64,000 nt of DNA from an uncultured Alphaproteobacteria bacterium (GTDB lineage: Bacteria > Pseudomonadota > Alphaproteobacteria > RF32 > CAG-239): NCBI GenBank assembly GCA_934271465.1, contig CAKQRQ010000011.1, positions 1 through 64,000 of the forward strand, written 5' to 3'. This document shows, in pieces, positions 23,903-31,787 of this stretch. Position numbers and translations under genes: made by a program. The notes under the pieces were generated by a model that was not told the origin of the DNA, ran no database searches, and saw only the letters and a program-made list of their open reading frames with translations. Numbering within the stretch: the stretch's first letter is position 1; each line of letters begins with the position of its first letter.

Positions 23903-24268
23903 TCAAGCTTCTATGTCCAGAGTCAGGCCGGCGGGGCTTGGCGCTCTGCCGGAGAGAGCTCGTGCGGTGTAGGTTTGCGGCACGGCGGACACATAGGTAA
24001 AGTTCATTCCGCCGAAGCCCTGCGGCAGCATTTCCATATCTGTCATCTCAAGCTTTTCACTTTTTTGAAACATCATCGCCAGCAGCGCCATTCGCTCCAT
24101 TGTCGACACGCTGTCATCGCCTTTTTTGCCCAAAGCCATCATGGCTAAAAAGGTCATTCCCTCTTTGCTGAACGCCGGAGAGGATTTTGTCGCGGTGATG
24201 GTGCGCACAGACAGCGCCGGTTGATAATATCCGCCATAGCCGCCTATCGGAGTGATTGCCTCGCTCAT
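23903..24268 (-). CDS. Small Gly/Met-rich protein, unknown
   Basis: 121 residues from ATG 24268, chosen because AAGGAGGCAGAC lies directly upstream; an earlier in-frame ATG has no such site. It opens MSEAITPIGGYGGYYQP and contains a hydrophobic, Met-rich helical stretch (EGMTFLAMMALGKKGDD, MERMALLAMMFQKSEK), then FGGMNFTYVSAVPQ. It has no signal peptide and no clear span. Nothing identifies a function, but the strong ribosome site and consistent composition support a real gene. Confidence 0.55.
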   Translation of the reverse strand: MSEAITPIGGYGGYYQPALSVRTITATKSSPAFSKEGMTFLAMMALGKKGDDSVSTMERMALLAMMFQKSEKLEMTDMEMLPQGFGGMNFTYVSAVPQTYTARALSGRAPSPAGLTLDIEA

Positions 24269-24416
24269 GTCTGCCTCCTTGAAAATTGTGTCTTTAGATA
24301 TAAGAGCTTTCACGCGCTTTAGGAGCTCGCTTTTGTGCTATATTCTAAAAAAACGACTGGACAGCCGGCTCGCCGCCTGTTAAAGTCAGTATAAACACTT
24401 AGAGAAAGGCTAAATC

Positions 24417-25040
24417 ATGGATATTTCTTCCCCTAAATGGCTCGACTAGGCAAAAGAACTGCAATCTTTGGCGCAAAACGGGCTGACCTATACCAAAGAT
24501 GCGTTTGATAAAGAGCGTTTTGAACGTCTGCGCCAAATTTCGGCCGAGATTATGAGTGCTTATACAGACCTACCCGTTGATAAGGTCACGGATTTGTTTT
24601 GCTCGGAGACGGGATTTCAGACGCCCAAGCTGGACACACGCGCCGCTATCGTTCGAGAGGGCAAAATATTGCTTGTCAAAGAAAAAAACGGCACATGGTC
24701 GCTTCTCGGCGGGTGGGTCGACTTTGATCAAAGCATTCGCTCCAACACCGAAAAAGAGGTTTTGGAAGAAGCCGGACTTGAGGTTAAGGCCGAACGGCTG
24801 ATTGCGCTGCATGACCGCAACCGCCACAATCCGCCGCCTTATGCTTATAATGTCTGCAAGGTTTTTGTGTTGTGCAAGCTGGTGGGCGGTGCATTTAAGC
24901 CCAATATTGAAACGACCCAAAGCGGCTGGTTCGCCCTTGGGGAACTTCCGCCGCTGGCCGAGGAAAAAAACACCAAAGAACAGATTCAAATGTGTCTTCA
25001 AGCCGCCAAAACACCGGATTGGACGGTCGAATTTGATTAA
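24417..25040 (+). pseudogene. NUDIX hydrolase gene interrupted by an early amber codon
   Basis: The natural start is ATG 24417 (ribosome site GAGAAAGG), reading MDISSPKWLD then TAG at 24447-24449, then AKELQSLAQNGLTYTKDAFD without frame change. The family usually has WLxWAKELQ here, so TGG to TAG is the simplest explanation. The rest is intact: an N-terminal helical domain (to ~65) and a Nudix domain (LGGWVDFDQSIRSN, then EKEVLEEAGLEV). In the Nudix box the usual first Glu is Gln and the Arg is Lys, while the metal-binding EE pair is kept. The family hydrolyses nucleoside diphosphate-linked compounds. A TTG at 24468 could restart translation and give 190 residues. Confidence 0.75.
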
Positions 25041-25179
25041 AAAAGCTGTTTTTTGCAAAAAAAATGCTATTTTCCTGTGCACTAAATAAATTTTGTTTGC
25101 ATTTGAGATTAAAATCTTTAACAATATAGGCACGGAATATAAATATCCGTTGTTTTACTTATAAGAGGAGAAAATTCAT

Positions 25180-25452
25180 ATGAATAAAACCGAATATGTA
25201 GAAGCCGTTGCTAAAAAGGCCGGTGCTTCTAAAGCTGCAGTAGCTCAAGTTCTCGCTGCTGAAATCGAAGTTATCACTAAAGCCCTCAAAAAAGGCGAAA
25301 CAGTTCAAATCACAGGCTTTGGCTCTTACTCTGTTGCCAAACGTTCTGCTCGCAAGGGCCGCAACCCGGCTACCGGCAAAGAAATCAAAATTGCCGCTTG
25401 CAAGACACCGAAATTCAAAGCCGGAAAAGTTTTGAAGAACGCTGTTAAATAA
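25180..25452 (+). CDS. hup: HU-family histone-like DNA-binding protein
   Basis: A 90-residue HU protein: MNKTEYVEAVAKKAGASKAA (helices 1-2), ITGFGSYSVAKRSARKGRNP (beta arm with the RNP tip at about 60-62), then KAGKVLKNAVK. The length and the arm motif GRNPATGKEI are canonical. HU binds and bends DNA without strong sequence preference and shapes the nucleoid. The ribosome site AGAGGAG is strong. An inverted repeat (ACGGA...TCCGT, about 25132-25150) lies in the leader. The gene is single and is followed by an intrinsic terminator. Confidence 0.96.
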   Translation: MNKTEYVEAVAKKAGASKAAVAQVLAAEIEVITKALKKGETVQITGFGSYSVAKRSARKGRNPATGKEIKIAACKTPKFKAGKVLKNAVK

Positions 25453-25477
25453 GCTTTTTTTAAAATATCACGCCTTG

Positions 25478-25511
25478 CTCCCGTCGGCTTTTGCCCGCGG
25501 GAGTTTTTTTG
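25478..25511 (+). terminator. Intrinsic terminator after the HU gene
   Basis: CTCCCG-N14-CGGGAG followed by TTTTTTTG. Confidence 0.8.
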
Positions 25512-25521
25512 AATTATGGTT

Positions 25522-26460
25522 CTAGTCCGTGATGCCGCTGACGCGCTGATACCGCGCCATCAGTTCCGGCTTGGGCGCACGATAGCGTTGTTCGTCTTTG
25601 ATTGAGGTCACGCGTTTGATAAAATTATCGTGGTATTTTTCAGGAATATGCAGCAAGGTCAGCTTATTTTCCCAAAATCCGCCCATAATAGACTCATCGC
25701 CCCGCAGATAACACCCGACATCGTTTAATTTGTTTTCCTCGGCGCTGCGGATAATGCAATCTACAATCTCGGTGCGCATATTGATAAGATCTGGATTTTT
25801 GGCGTGCTCATTGCGATAGCGATACAGCCCCGGCAGCAAAGCATTGCTCAAGTAATACGGACAGTTAAAGCCTTTTGTATTGTTCGGATTGACTTTCGGC
25901 GTATCGATAAAGGGCTGCAAATCAATGATAAACAGCCGCTGGTCATTGGCCGAATAGAGGACATTTCCCAGATTGCAAAACAGACCGCCGCCCACGTCTA
26001 TCGTATGTTTGCGCGCCGACAAAAAGTGAAGATCGTCAAACAAAATATCCAGCGCTTTGTGCGGCACTTCCAAAATCTTTTGCGTCATCACTTTGGTTTT
26101 AATCAAGGCTTCTTCAGAAGTTAGCGCCATTCCGCCGCTGCGTTCAATCTCGTAAGAAAATCCGGGGACATAGCGGTTGATTGTAATCAGAGGCGACGCA
26201 TCGGGCTGTTCGCTCGGGTGTCTGAAATAGGCCACCGCCTGCGCAAAATTGCGCCCGCCGAAAATATCGGGTTGTTTGACAAGATGCGATTCGCTTAGGT
26301 ATTGAAAAACCTTGTCATTGGACAATTCCAATGACTGTCGCACCGTAAAATGCGGATTGGTGTGCACCTTGAATACGCGCGCTTCTTGCCCTTCGCCCAA
26401 GGGCGGCTCGCTGATGGCAAACACAATTTCGTCATTTGTCGGTAAAGGTGGTAATTTCAC
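25522..26460 (-). CDS. Kinase-like fold protein, unknown substrate
   Basis: A 312-residue soluble protein with GTG start at 26460 (GGAGGGGCTT upstream). The order of motifs suggests a protein-kinase or aminoglycoside-kinase fold. A glycine-rich loop LGEGQEARVFKV lies at 21-32. An R/K strand follows, a hydrophobic hinge (ITINRYVPGF, ~92-101), a catalytic-loop-like D155...N163-x-x-N166, and IIDLQPF with D180 in the DFG place. The canonical HRD motif is not present, so activity is uncertain. Such small kinases occur as type III effectors and as drug or sugar kinases; there is no signal for secretion. It stands alone between the HU gene and the 1013-residue protein gene. Confidence 0.45.
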   Translation of the reverse strand: MKLPPLPTNDEIVFAISEPPLGEGQEARVFKVHTNPHFTVRQSLELSNDKVFQYLSESHLVKQPDIFGGRNFAQAVAYFRHPSEQPDASPLITINRYVPGFSYEIERSGGMALTSEEALIKTKVMTQKILEVPHKALDILFDDLHFLSARKHTIDVGGGLFCNLGNVLYSANDQRLFIIDLQPFIDTPKVNPNNTKGFNCPYYLSNALLPGLYRYRNEHAKNPDLINMRTEIVDCIIRSAEENKLNDVGCYLRGDESIMGGFWENKLTLLHIPEKYHDNFIKRVTSIKDEQRYRAPKPELMARYQRVSGITD

Positions 26461-26536
26461 AAGCCCCTCCGTTTATGTCAGATTTTTTTTGTTATATCCT
26501 ATTTTTAATTATTTTTCAAGACAAAAATTCGACAAA

Positions 26537-26563
26537 ATCCCCGAAAGACATTCGGGGATTTTT
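26537..26563. terminator. Bidirectional terminator
   Basis: AATCCCCGAA-agaca-TTCGGGGATT with A and T runs, placed just downstream of the 1013-residue gene (minus strand). Confidence 0.8.
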
Positions 26564-26583
26564 GATTGACGAAAACGTGGCTT

Positions 26584-29500
26584 TTAGGCGCCCTTTCCTG
26601 CACTCCTTTGAGCTGCTTTAACAAACTGCGCGGACAAATCAACTGTCTTTCCTTTTGCTGTGGGCTTAGGCTGACGAGCTTTAATCATCGCTTCTTTCTT
26701 GGCTTGATAACTACGGAAACTTCGTCCGGCTGTTTTATCATATTCTTGTTGGAGAGCTTTTCTTTGCGGGTTGTTTTCAGGCAAATCTTTCATAATCTGG
26801 GCAATACCGTCCATTTTTTTGGCTCTGTTATGCAAAGCTTCCACATATCTTCTGTCGGAATTCTTCTCCGGGAAGTTCTTTTCAAGCTCGCGCTTGTATT
26901 CCTCTTCATTTTTTGTATAGCCGACAGACTGCATTTTATCCAGCCGCTTTTGATCTTCCGGCGTCAACTGTGAATTCAGTTTATCGGCTTTGGCAATATC
27001 TTTATCCGTTACCCTAAAACCCGATACCATTTCTTTGGTTTCAGTTTTTGGCTCGGCGGTCGGCTGAGGCGTTTCTTTGGTTTCGGTTTTGGGTTCGGCC
27101 GGTTTGGCTGTGTCTTCCTTTGTTTCCGTCTTGGGTTCGGCCGGTTTAACAGCCTCTTCTTTGGTTTCCGTCTTGGGTTCGGGCGCCTTTGTTTCCTCGT
27201 TTGTCGGCGTCTGTTTGGCGGCTTGCTCCGCCTGATAAGCCTGTTCTATTTCCTCGCGGTTGGTAACTTGGATCTTGTCTCCGCAGGCATCCAACAAGGC
27301 TTTTTTGGTTTCGGTCGACCAGTTGCCGTCAATTGAGATATTATCAATGCCGTTTCCTCTGAGGTGTCCGACAAAGGCTTTGATTTCTTCTTTGGTCGGC
27401 TCGCGATCCTTGCCATCTTTCGTTTTTGTTATCAAATTCACATTTTTGATCTCATCATCAGCGCAAACTCTTGCCGATTCATAACTTTCTTTCATTTCCG
27501 GATCCTTGTCCCTCAGATACTTATTGAGATATGATCCCATCTGATAGTTCTCTCTTCCGATGATTATCGGTTCTTTTTCGGACTTTTTGTCAGCCTCTTT
27601 TGTCTCGGGCTCTTTAACCTGTTCCTGCTCGGGCTGTTTTTGCTCTTGTTGTTCCGGCGCCGGCGTTTGTTTTTGCTCGGTTTTTTTCTCCGTTTTTTTC
27701 GGCAAAATCTCAGATTTTATCTCTTCTATTTTTTCTGCTGAATAGCCTTTTGCCGCAAGCAACGCTTCTATCATTTTTTCTTTTCCGAAATGCTTTTCCG
27801 GATTGAAATTTGCATCCAAAAGATTTTTGCGCTTTTCTTCAGGCAGTTTTTGAATGATTTTATACAGCGGATTGTGTTCAAGATTTTCTTTATACTGCTC
27901 TATTTTGTTGCTTGAAGCTTTTTCAATACGATCAAGAAACGCATCCATTTTTTTGCTCGGCTTAGATTCAATCTTTTTGCCCTCAATTTTTTTCATGCGC
28001 TTGGATAGTTTGTCTTCATACTTTGTGTTTTTGGCCTCGTATTTTTCCTTTATTCGACTTTGGATATTCACCAGATGCCTAAATCCACGCTCTTGACTTT
28101 TGGTTAAAATTTCAGCCCCGTTTAAGCGGCCGTTCAGCACACTGATTGAGGCACTGACTTTGGCCATGGCGTCTTTATTCTCCGTTATATTTTGACTACG
28201 AGCCAAGCGGCGCGCCAAAGCTGTCGGATGGCGTCTGGTCACAATTTTCCATCCTTCTTGAAGCATATAGCCGACTTTTTTGGGCGCTGTGGAAACACGC
28301 CATGGGGTTTCGGCGTCTTTTGTCCACAAAGCCATGCTTTTTTCCATTTGTTTGGCAGCTTTTTCAGGATTTTTCAATTTCATATCCAATTTGAGTCGGG
28401 TTTCCATGACTTTGTTCTGGATTTTTTGCTTAAATCCCTGCTTCATGCCGGAGGCATTTTCCATTTTATCCAGACGAGAAAACATCGCGTCATAAGCTTT
28501 TTCCTTGGTTTCCCGCGCTGATTTTTGCTCTTCGAGAAATTTAGTATTGTCGTGTTCCGTCACAAAGCTTTCTTTGAATTTTTTGGCGTTTTCATACAAG
28601 AAATTCATATCTTCCGACACAACTTTTCCGTCTTTGTTTTTGCGCTGCCCGTCAAGCTTGGCAATCAGAGCATCCATCTGCTTGGGGTCGGCGCTGTGAA
28701 GAGCTTTGTCCACCTCGGTTTTAAGCTCGACGGCTGATTTGGACCCGCCTTGCAGGCTCTCAAGCTTGGCCTTTTTTTCTTCCTTTGTGCCTTTGGCCAA
28801 CAGGGTTTCAAATTCGGCCAATTTTTGCACATCTTTGTTATTTTGAATGGCTTTGAGATTCTGCTTGCGATAATCTGCCTCGGCCGCCTCAAACCCATAG
28901 TCATTCGGCTCTTGCCCGCTCATAGGCGCCGATCCTGTGGGTGCCATGGTATTTGTCAACCTATCAACCAACGCAATCCCTTCGGCGGTGGATTGCTCCA
29001 AAGACATACCGCTTTCTTTTATCCGATTTTCGAGCAGGCTTGCGATTTTTTCCACGTTTTGAGCGACTTTTTCATCAGATACGCGATCCGAAGCCAAAAA
29101 GTCAATTACCAGACCGGTTTCTTCGCCGGTCATTTCCTCGCCGTTATTAAATTTTGACAAAGCCTCACGCCGGCGTTCTTCTTTGTTTTTGTGTTCTTCG
29201 GGCGTTTCGTTTGTTTCTTCTTTTTCGGGTTCGGCACGCTCTTGTTCTACTCTTTCTTCTTCGGCTTTTTCTTCGGTTTCGATATCGGCTTCTGTTTCAT
29301 CAATTGATTTTTCGGCGGCAGGATTATTCAGCACGTCTTCTGCCACGTTCAACTGCTCTTGGGCATTGCCGCTGTCGCTGCCCTCGGGGGCATCAGGCGC
29401 GGCATCGGCCGGCGCGGTTTGTTCGGGCTGCTGCTGATTAAGCTCGGGGTGTTGGCTCAAAATCTCATCTTCAAGGAGGCTTAATTCTTCCGTTTGTGTA

Positions 29501-29625
29501 TTATTTCCTGACTTTTCATAAAAAGTTCTAGCTTTTTGAATCTCACTTAAAAGTGTGCTTAGATTCACACCGCTTTCACGCATTTCTTTTCTGAAAAAAC
29601 TTGCTTTTTGAGGTTGCAGAGCCAT
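26584..29625 (-). CDS. Large charged, coiled-coil-rich protein with EPKTETKE repeats
   Basis: 1013 residues from ATG 29625, chosen because CGGGAGAAAAAC lies upstream. The protein is hydrophilic and very rich in Glu, Lys, Gln and Ala, with long predicted coiled coils. At about 810-865 a near-repeat EPKTETKE(E/D)xxKPA occurs four times. Before it, at about 690-800, YQMGSYLNKYLRDKDPEMKE and LRGNGIDNISIDGNWSTETK look like a folded domain of the 'large polyvalent protein-associated' (LPD7) kind; this is tentative. No signal peptide, span or enzyme motif was seen. It is monocistronic. A structural or scaffold role, or an effector, is possible. Confidence 0.6.
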   Translation of the reverse strand: MALQPQKASFFRKEMRESGVNLSTLLSEIQKARTFYEKSGNNTQTEELSLLEDEILSQHPELNQQQPEQTAPADAAPDAPEGSDSGNAQEQLNVAEDVLNNPAAEKSIDETEADIETEEKAEEERVEQERAEPEKEETNETPEEHKNKEERRREALSKFNNGEEMTGEETGLVIDFLASDRVSDEKVAQNVEKIASLLENRIKESGMSLEQSTAEGIALVDRLTNTMAPTGSAPMSGQEPNDYGFEAAEADYRKQNLKAIQNNKDVQKLAEFETLLAKGTKEEKKAKLESLQGGSKSAVELKTEVDKALHSADPKQMDALIAKLDGQRKNKDGKVVSEDMNFLYENAKKFKESFVTEHDNTKFLEEQKSARETKEKAYDAMFSRLDKMENASGMKQGFKQKIQNKVMETRLKLDMKLKNPEKAAKQMEKSMALWTKDAETPWRVSTAPKKVGYMLQEGWKIVTRRHPTALARRLARSQNITENKDAMAKVSASISVLNGRLNGAEILTKSQERGFRHLVNIQSRIKEKYEAKNTKYEDKLSKRMKKIEGKKIESKPSKKMDAFLDRIEKASSNKIEQYKENLEHNPLYKIIQKLPEEKRKNLLDANFNPEKHFGKEKMIEALLAAKGYSAEKIEEIKSEILPKKTEKKTEQKQTPAPEQQEQKQPEQEQVKEPETKEADKKSEKEPIIIGRENYQMGSYLNKYLRDKDPEMKESYESARVCADDEIKNVNLITKTKDGKDREPTKEEIKAFVGHLRGNGIDNISIDGNWSTETKKALLDACGDKIQVTNREEIEQAYQAEQAAKQTPTNEETKAPEPKTETKEEAVKPAEPKTETKEDTAKPAEPKTETKETPQPTAEPKTETKEMVSGFRVTDKDIAKADKLNSQLTPEDQKRLDKMQSVGYTKNEEEYKRELEKNFPEKNSDRRYVEALHNRAKKMDGIAQIMKDLPENNPQRKALQQEYDKTAGRSFRSYQAKKEAMIKARQPKPTAKGKTVDLSAQFVKAAQRSAGKGA

Positions 29626-29852
29626 TGTTTTTCTCCCGAAAGATATATTATATGTTATTAGTATATCAAAAAAATGATTAAATATCAATTAAAGTTTGTC
29701 AAAATTTTGTCACACAAGCATAATTTAACATTTTTGAAACATATTCTCGCAGCACTAAATCTTGTGCATAATTCCAACTCTTTCTTGTCGTTTTGTCCCG
29801 TATATTTTAACCTAGAGCCAAGAAAACACCGAGAGCAAAAAAGGGATCAAGA

Positions 29853-30743
29853 ATGAAAAAGCTTTCTTTGGCGGCTTTGGCCGCGGTTTTGTCTGTTTGG
29901 GCGCAGTCGGCTTTGGCTGTGGCTTATGGCGATTTATATAATATTCAATGGTGTCCGTGTGATACGGATGAAACCTATGATGCCAACGGCTCAGTCGTTT
30001 TGGGCAAGACTGTTATGTGTCCGTGCGATTCATTGTATAGCGGTTATAAACGGACCTTTGAAAAAGATATGCGCAAGGTGCAAGATACCGCTCAGAAGGC
30101 TTTTGACAGGGCTTCGCACTTTAAATATTATGTCGGGGTGGACTTCAACAAATCTCATCTTGAAAATACAAACCAGCCCGTTCGATTTGATCATTTGCCT
30201 TTTGCGCCCGTTGCCGGACTTGAGACACCGTCCGACACAATGATTAACAGCAATAACAACATTGGCATTGTTATCGGAACAAGACCTAATCCGAATTTTG
30301 GGATGGAGGCTTTTTATAACCGCACCTACAGCAAAAATACGAATACTCAATTTGATAACAAAGTTCTGGGCGCAACTGATTACCATATTATCGGAACATA
30401 CACCTCGTCTTATCAGGCTTTCGGTGTCGATCTTATAGGCTATTTACCCGTGACGGACTATTTTGACTTTTTGGCTTTTGTCGGACTCGGACAGTATATG
30501 TTTGACAACTCGGCCGATTTTGAGGTCAGACATTTGGAAACAATAACCTCAACCACCGAAATTGTTGATACATTTGGAACGGATTTTGACGAACATAAAC
30601 TGGCGTGGCGCGTGGGCGGCGGATTTCAGTTTAATATTGCACGCGGTCTTGTGCTCAGGAGTGTGTATCGGTTTATTAAGGTTAAGACCAGCACCATCAA
30701 AAATATGCAGGAATGGTCCGTCGGCGTCAGATTTTTGTTTTAA
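29853..30743 (+). CDS. Outer-membrane beta-barrel protein 1
   Basis: A 296-residue exported protein. The signal peptide is about 1-23 (LAALAAVLSVWAQSALA). A short periplasmic or plug segment with two Cys pairs follows (QWCPCDTDE, MCPCDSLYSG). From about 85 on, alternating hydrophobic strands form a barrel: YYVGVDFNKSHLEN, GIVIGTRPNPNFGMEAFYNR, DYFDFLAFVGLGQYMF. It ends in the aromatic BAM signal EWSVGVRFLF. It resembles small OmpA-like or porin-family barrels. It is followed after 19 bp by a second, related barrel gene, so the two are probably co-transcribed. Function unknown beyond an envelope location. Confidence 0.82.
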   Translation: MKKLSLAALAAVLSVWAQSALAVAYGDLYNIQWCPCDTDETYDANGSVVLGKTVMCPCDSLYSGYKRTFEKDMRKVQDTAQKAFDRASHFKYYVGVDFNKSHLENTNQPVRFDHLPFAPVAGLETPSDTMINSNNNIGIVIGTRPNPNFGMEAFYNRTYSKNTNTQFDNKVLGATDYHIIGTYTSSYQAFGVDLIGYLPVTDYFDFLAFVGLGQYMFDNSADFEVRHLETITSTTEIVDTFGTDFDEHKLAWRVGGGFQFNIARGLVLRSVYRFIKVKTSTIKNMQEWSVGVRFLF

Positions 30744-30762
30744 GGGGTAGAAGGAACATAAT

Positions 30763-31707
30763 ATGAAGAAGTCTTTTGTTTCTGCTTTGATGTTGGGTTC
30801 GGCTCTGCCGTTGGTTGCGGCGGCCGCTCCGGTTCATTATTATGATCCGGGATATTATGACAATTCTTCCACCGCAAGACCGCAAGCCTATCAACGGGTT
30901 TATCAGCCGGCTTATGCACCGATGCCCGCATATCAGGGGCAAGCGGCTCAACAGGCCGCACCGACTCAGACCTATCAAGGGCCGCGCTATCGGGCGACAA
31001 ACAATCCGACAGGACATTGCTATAACTGTCAACCTGCTCAAACGGGAACTCAGGGCAATTATTATGCCCCACATCAGGTTTCTCCGCGCAAACAACGCGA
31101 TATCGGCGCTTTTTCCGTTGGTGCGGATTATGTTTTGGGCTATGGTCAATATAAATCGACGGATTTTGTTGTTCCGTCGTCTTTGTTTGGCGGAGAAGAC
31201 TATGTTGCCGATACAAAATCTTTTGACAAACAATTTAATTCGGTTTCATTCAATTTTGGGTTCAGGCCTTTGCGACATATCGGAATGGAGGCTTTTTACA
31301 CGGCATCGTTTAATCAAAAACATATTGCCTATACTGAAAGTTACACGCATTTTCCTGAATTTGCCCGCGGTGAGTATGAAGTTTCTTACAAGGCCTATGG
31401 GTTGGACGTTATTGGGTATTTTCCGATTAATGATTATATTGAGTTTTTGGCGGCTATCGGCGTGGGGAAGTATGACGCGCAGGCTAAAATTAAGGTTGTG
31501 GCCTATGAAGATACCACGCACACGACGCTTCGTTCCGAAGGAAAGAATTTTGAAGATTCTAAATGGACTTACCGTATCGGCGGGGGCTTTCAATTTTGGC
31601 TTAGTAAACATTTGACCTTGCGCATTATGGGGCGCTGGATTCCGATTAACGGCGAATTTATGAAATCGGTTACGGAGATTAACGCCGGCGTCAGATATCA
31701 TTTCTAA
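30763..31707 (+). CDS. Outer-membrane beta-barrel protein 2
   Basis: A 314-residue paralogue of the preceding barrel. The signal peptide is about 1-20 (ALMLGSALPLVAAAAP). A Tyr/Gln/Pro/Ala-rich linker (~22-105, with CYNC) replaces the Cys-pair segment. The barrel shares blocks with the first gene: FRPLRHIGMEAFYTASFNQK, YKAYGLDVIGYFPINDYIEF, then GGGFQFWLSKHL. It ends NAGVRYHF, a BAM signal. The ribosome site is GAAGGA, and a strong terminator follows. The long low-complexity linker may cross the periplasm or be exposed. Function unknown. Confidence 0.82.
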   Translation: MKKSFVSALMLGSALPLVAAAAPVHYYDPGYYDNSSTARPQAYQRVYQPAYAPMPAYQGQAAQQAAPTQTYQGPRYRATNNPTGHCYNCQPAQTGTQGNYYAPHQVSPRKQRDIGAFSVGADYVLGYGQYKSTDFVVPSSLFGGEDYVADTKSFDKQFNSVSFNFGFRPLRHIGMEAFYTASFNQKHIAYTESYTHFPEFARGEYEVSYKAYGLDVIGYFPINDYIEFLAAIGVGKYDAQAKIKVVAYEDTTHTTLRSEGKNFEDSKWTYRIGGGFQFWLSKHLTLRIMGRWIPINGEFMKSVTEINAGVRYHF

Positions 31708-31725
31708 CAAATTTGAACATTTTTT

Positions 31726-31760
31726 AAGAGCGCTTCCTAAAAGAAAGCGCTCTTTATTTT
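31726..31760 (+). terminator. Intrinsic terminator after the barrel gene pair
   Basis: AAGAGCGCTT-N8-AAGCGCTCTT with a T-rich tail. Confidence 0.85.
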
Positions 31761-31787
31761 TGCTGTTTGGTTTCGGCTCTGGTCTGC

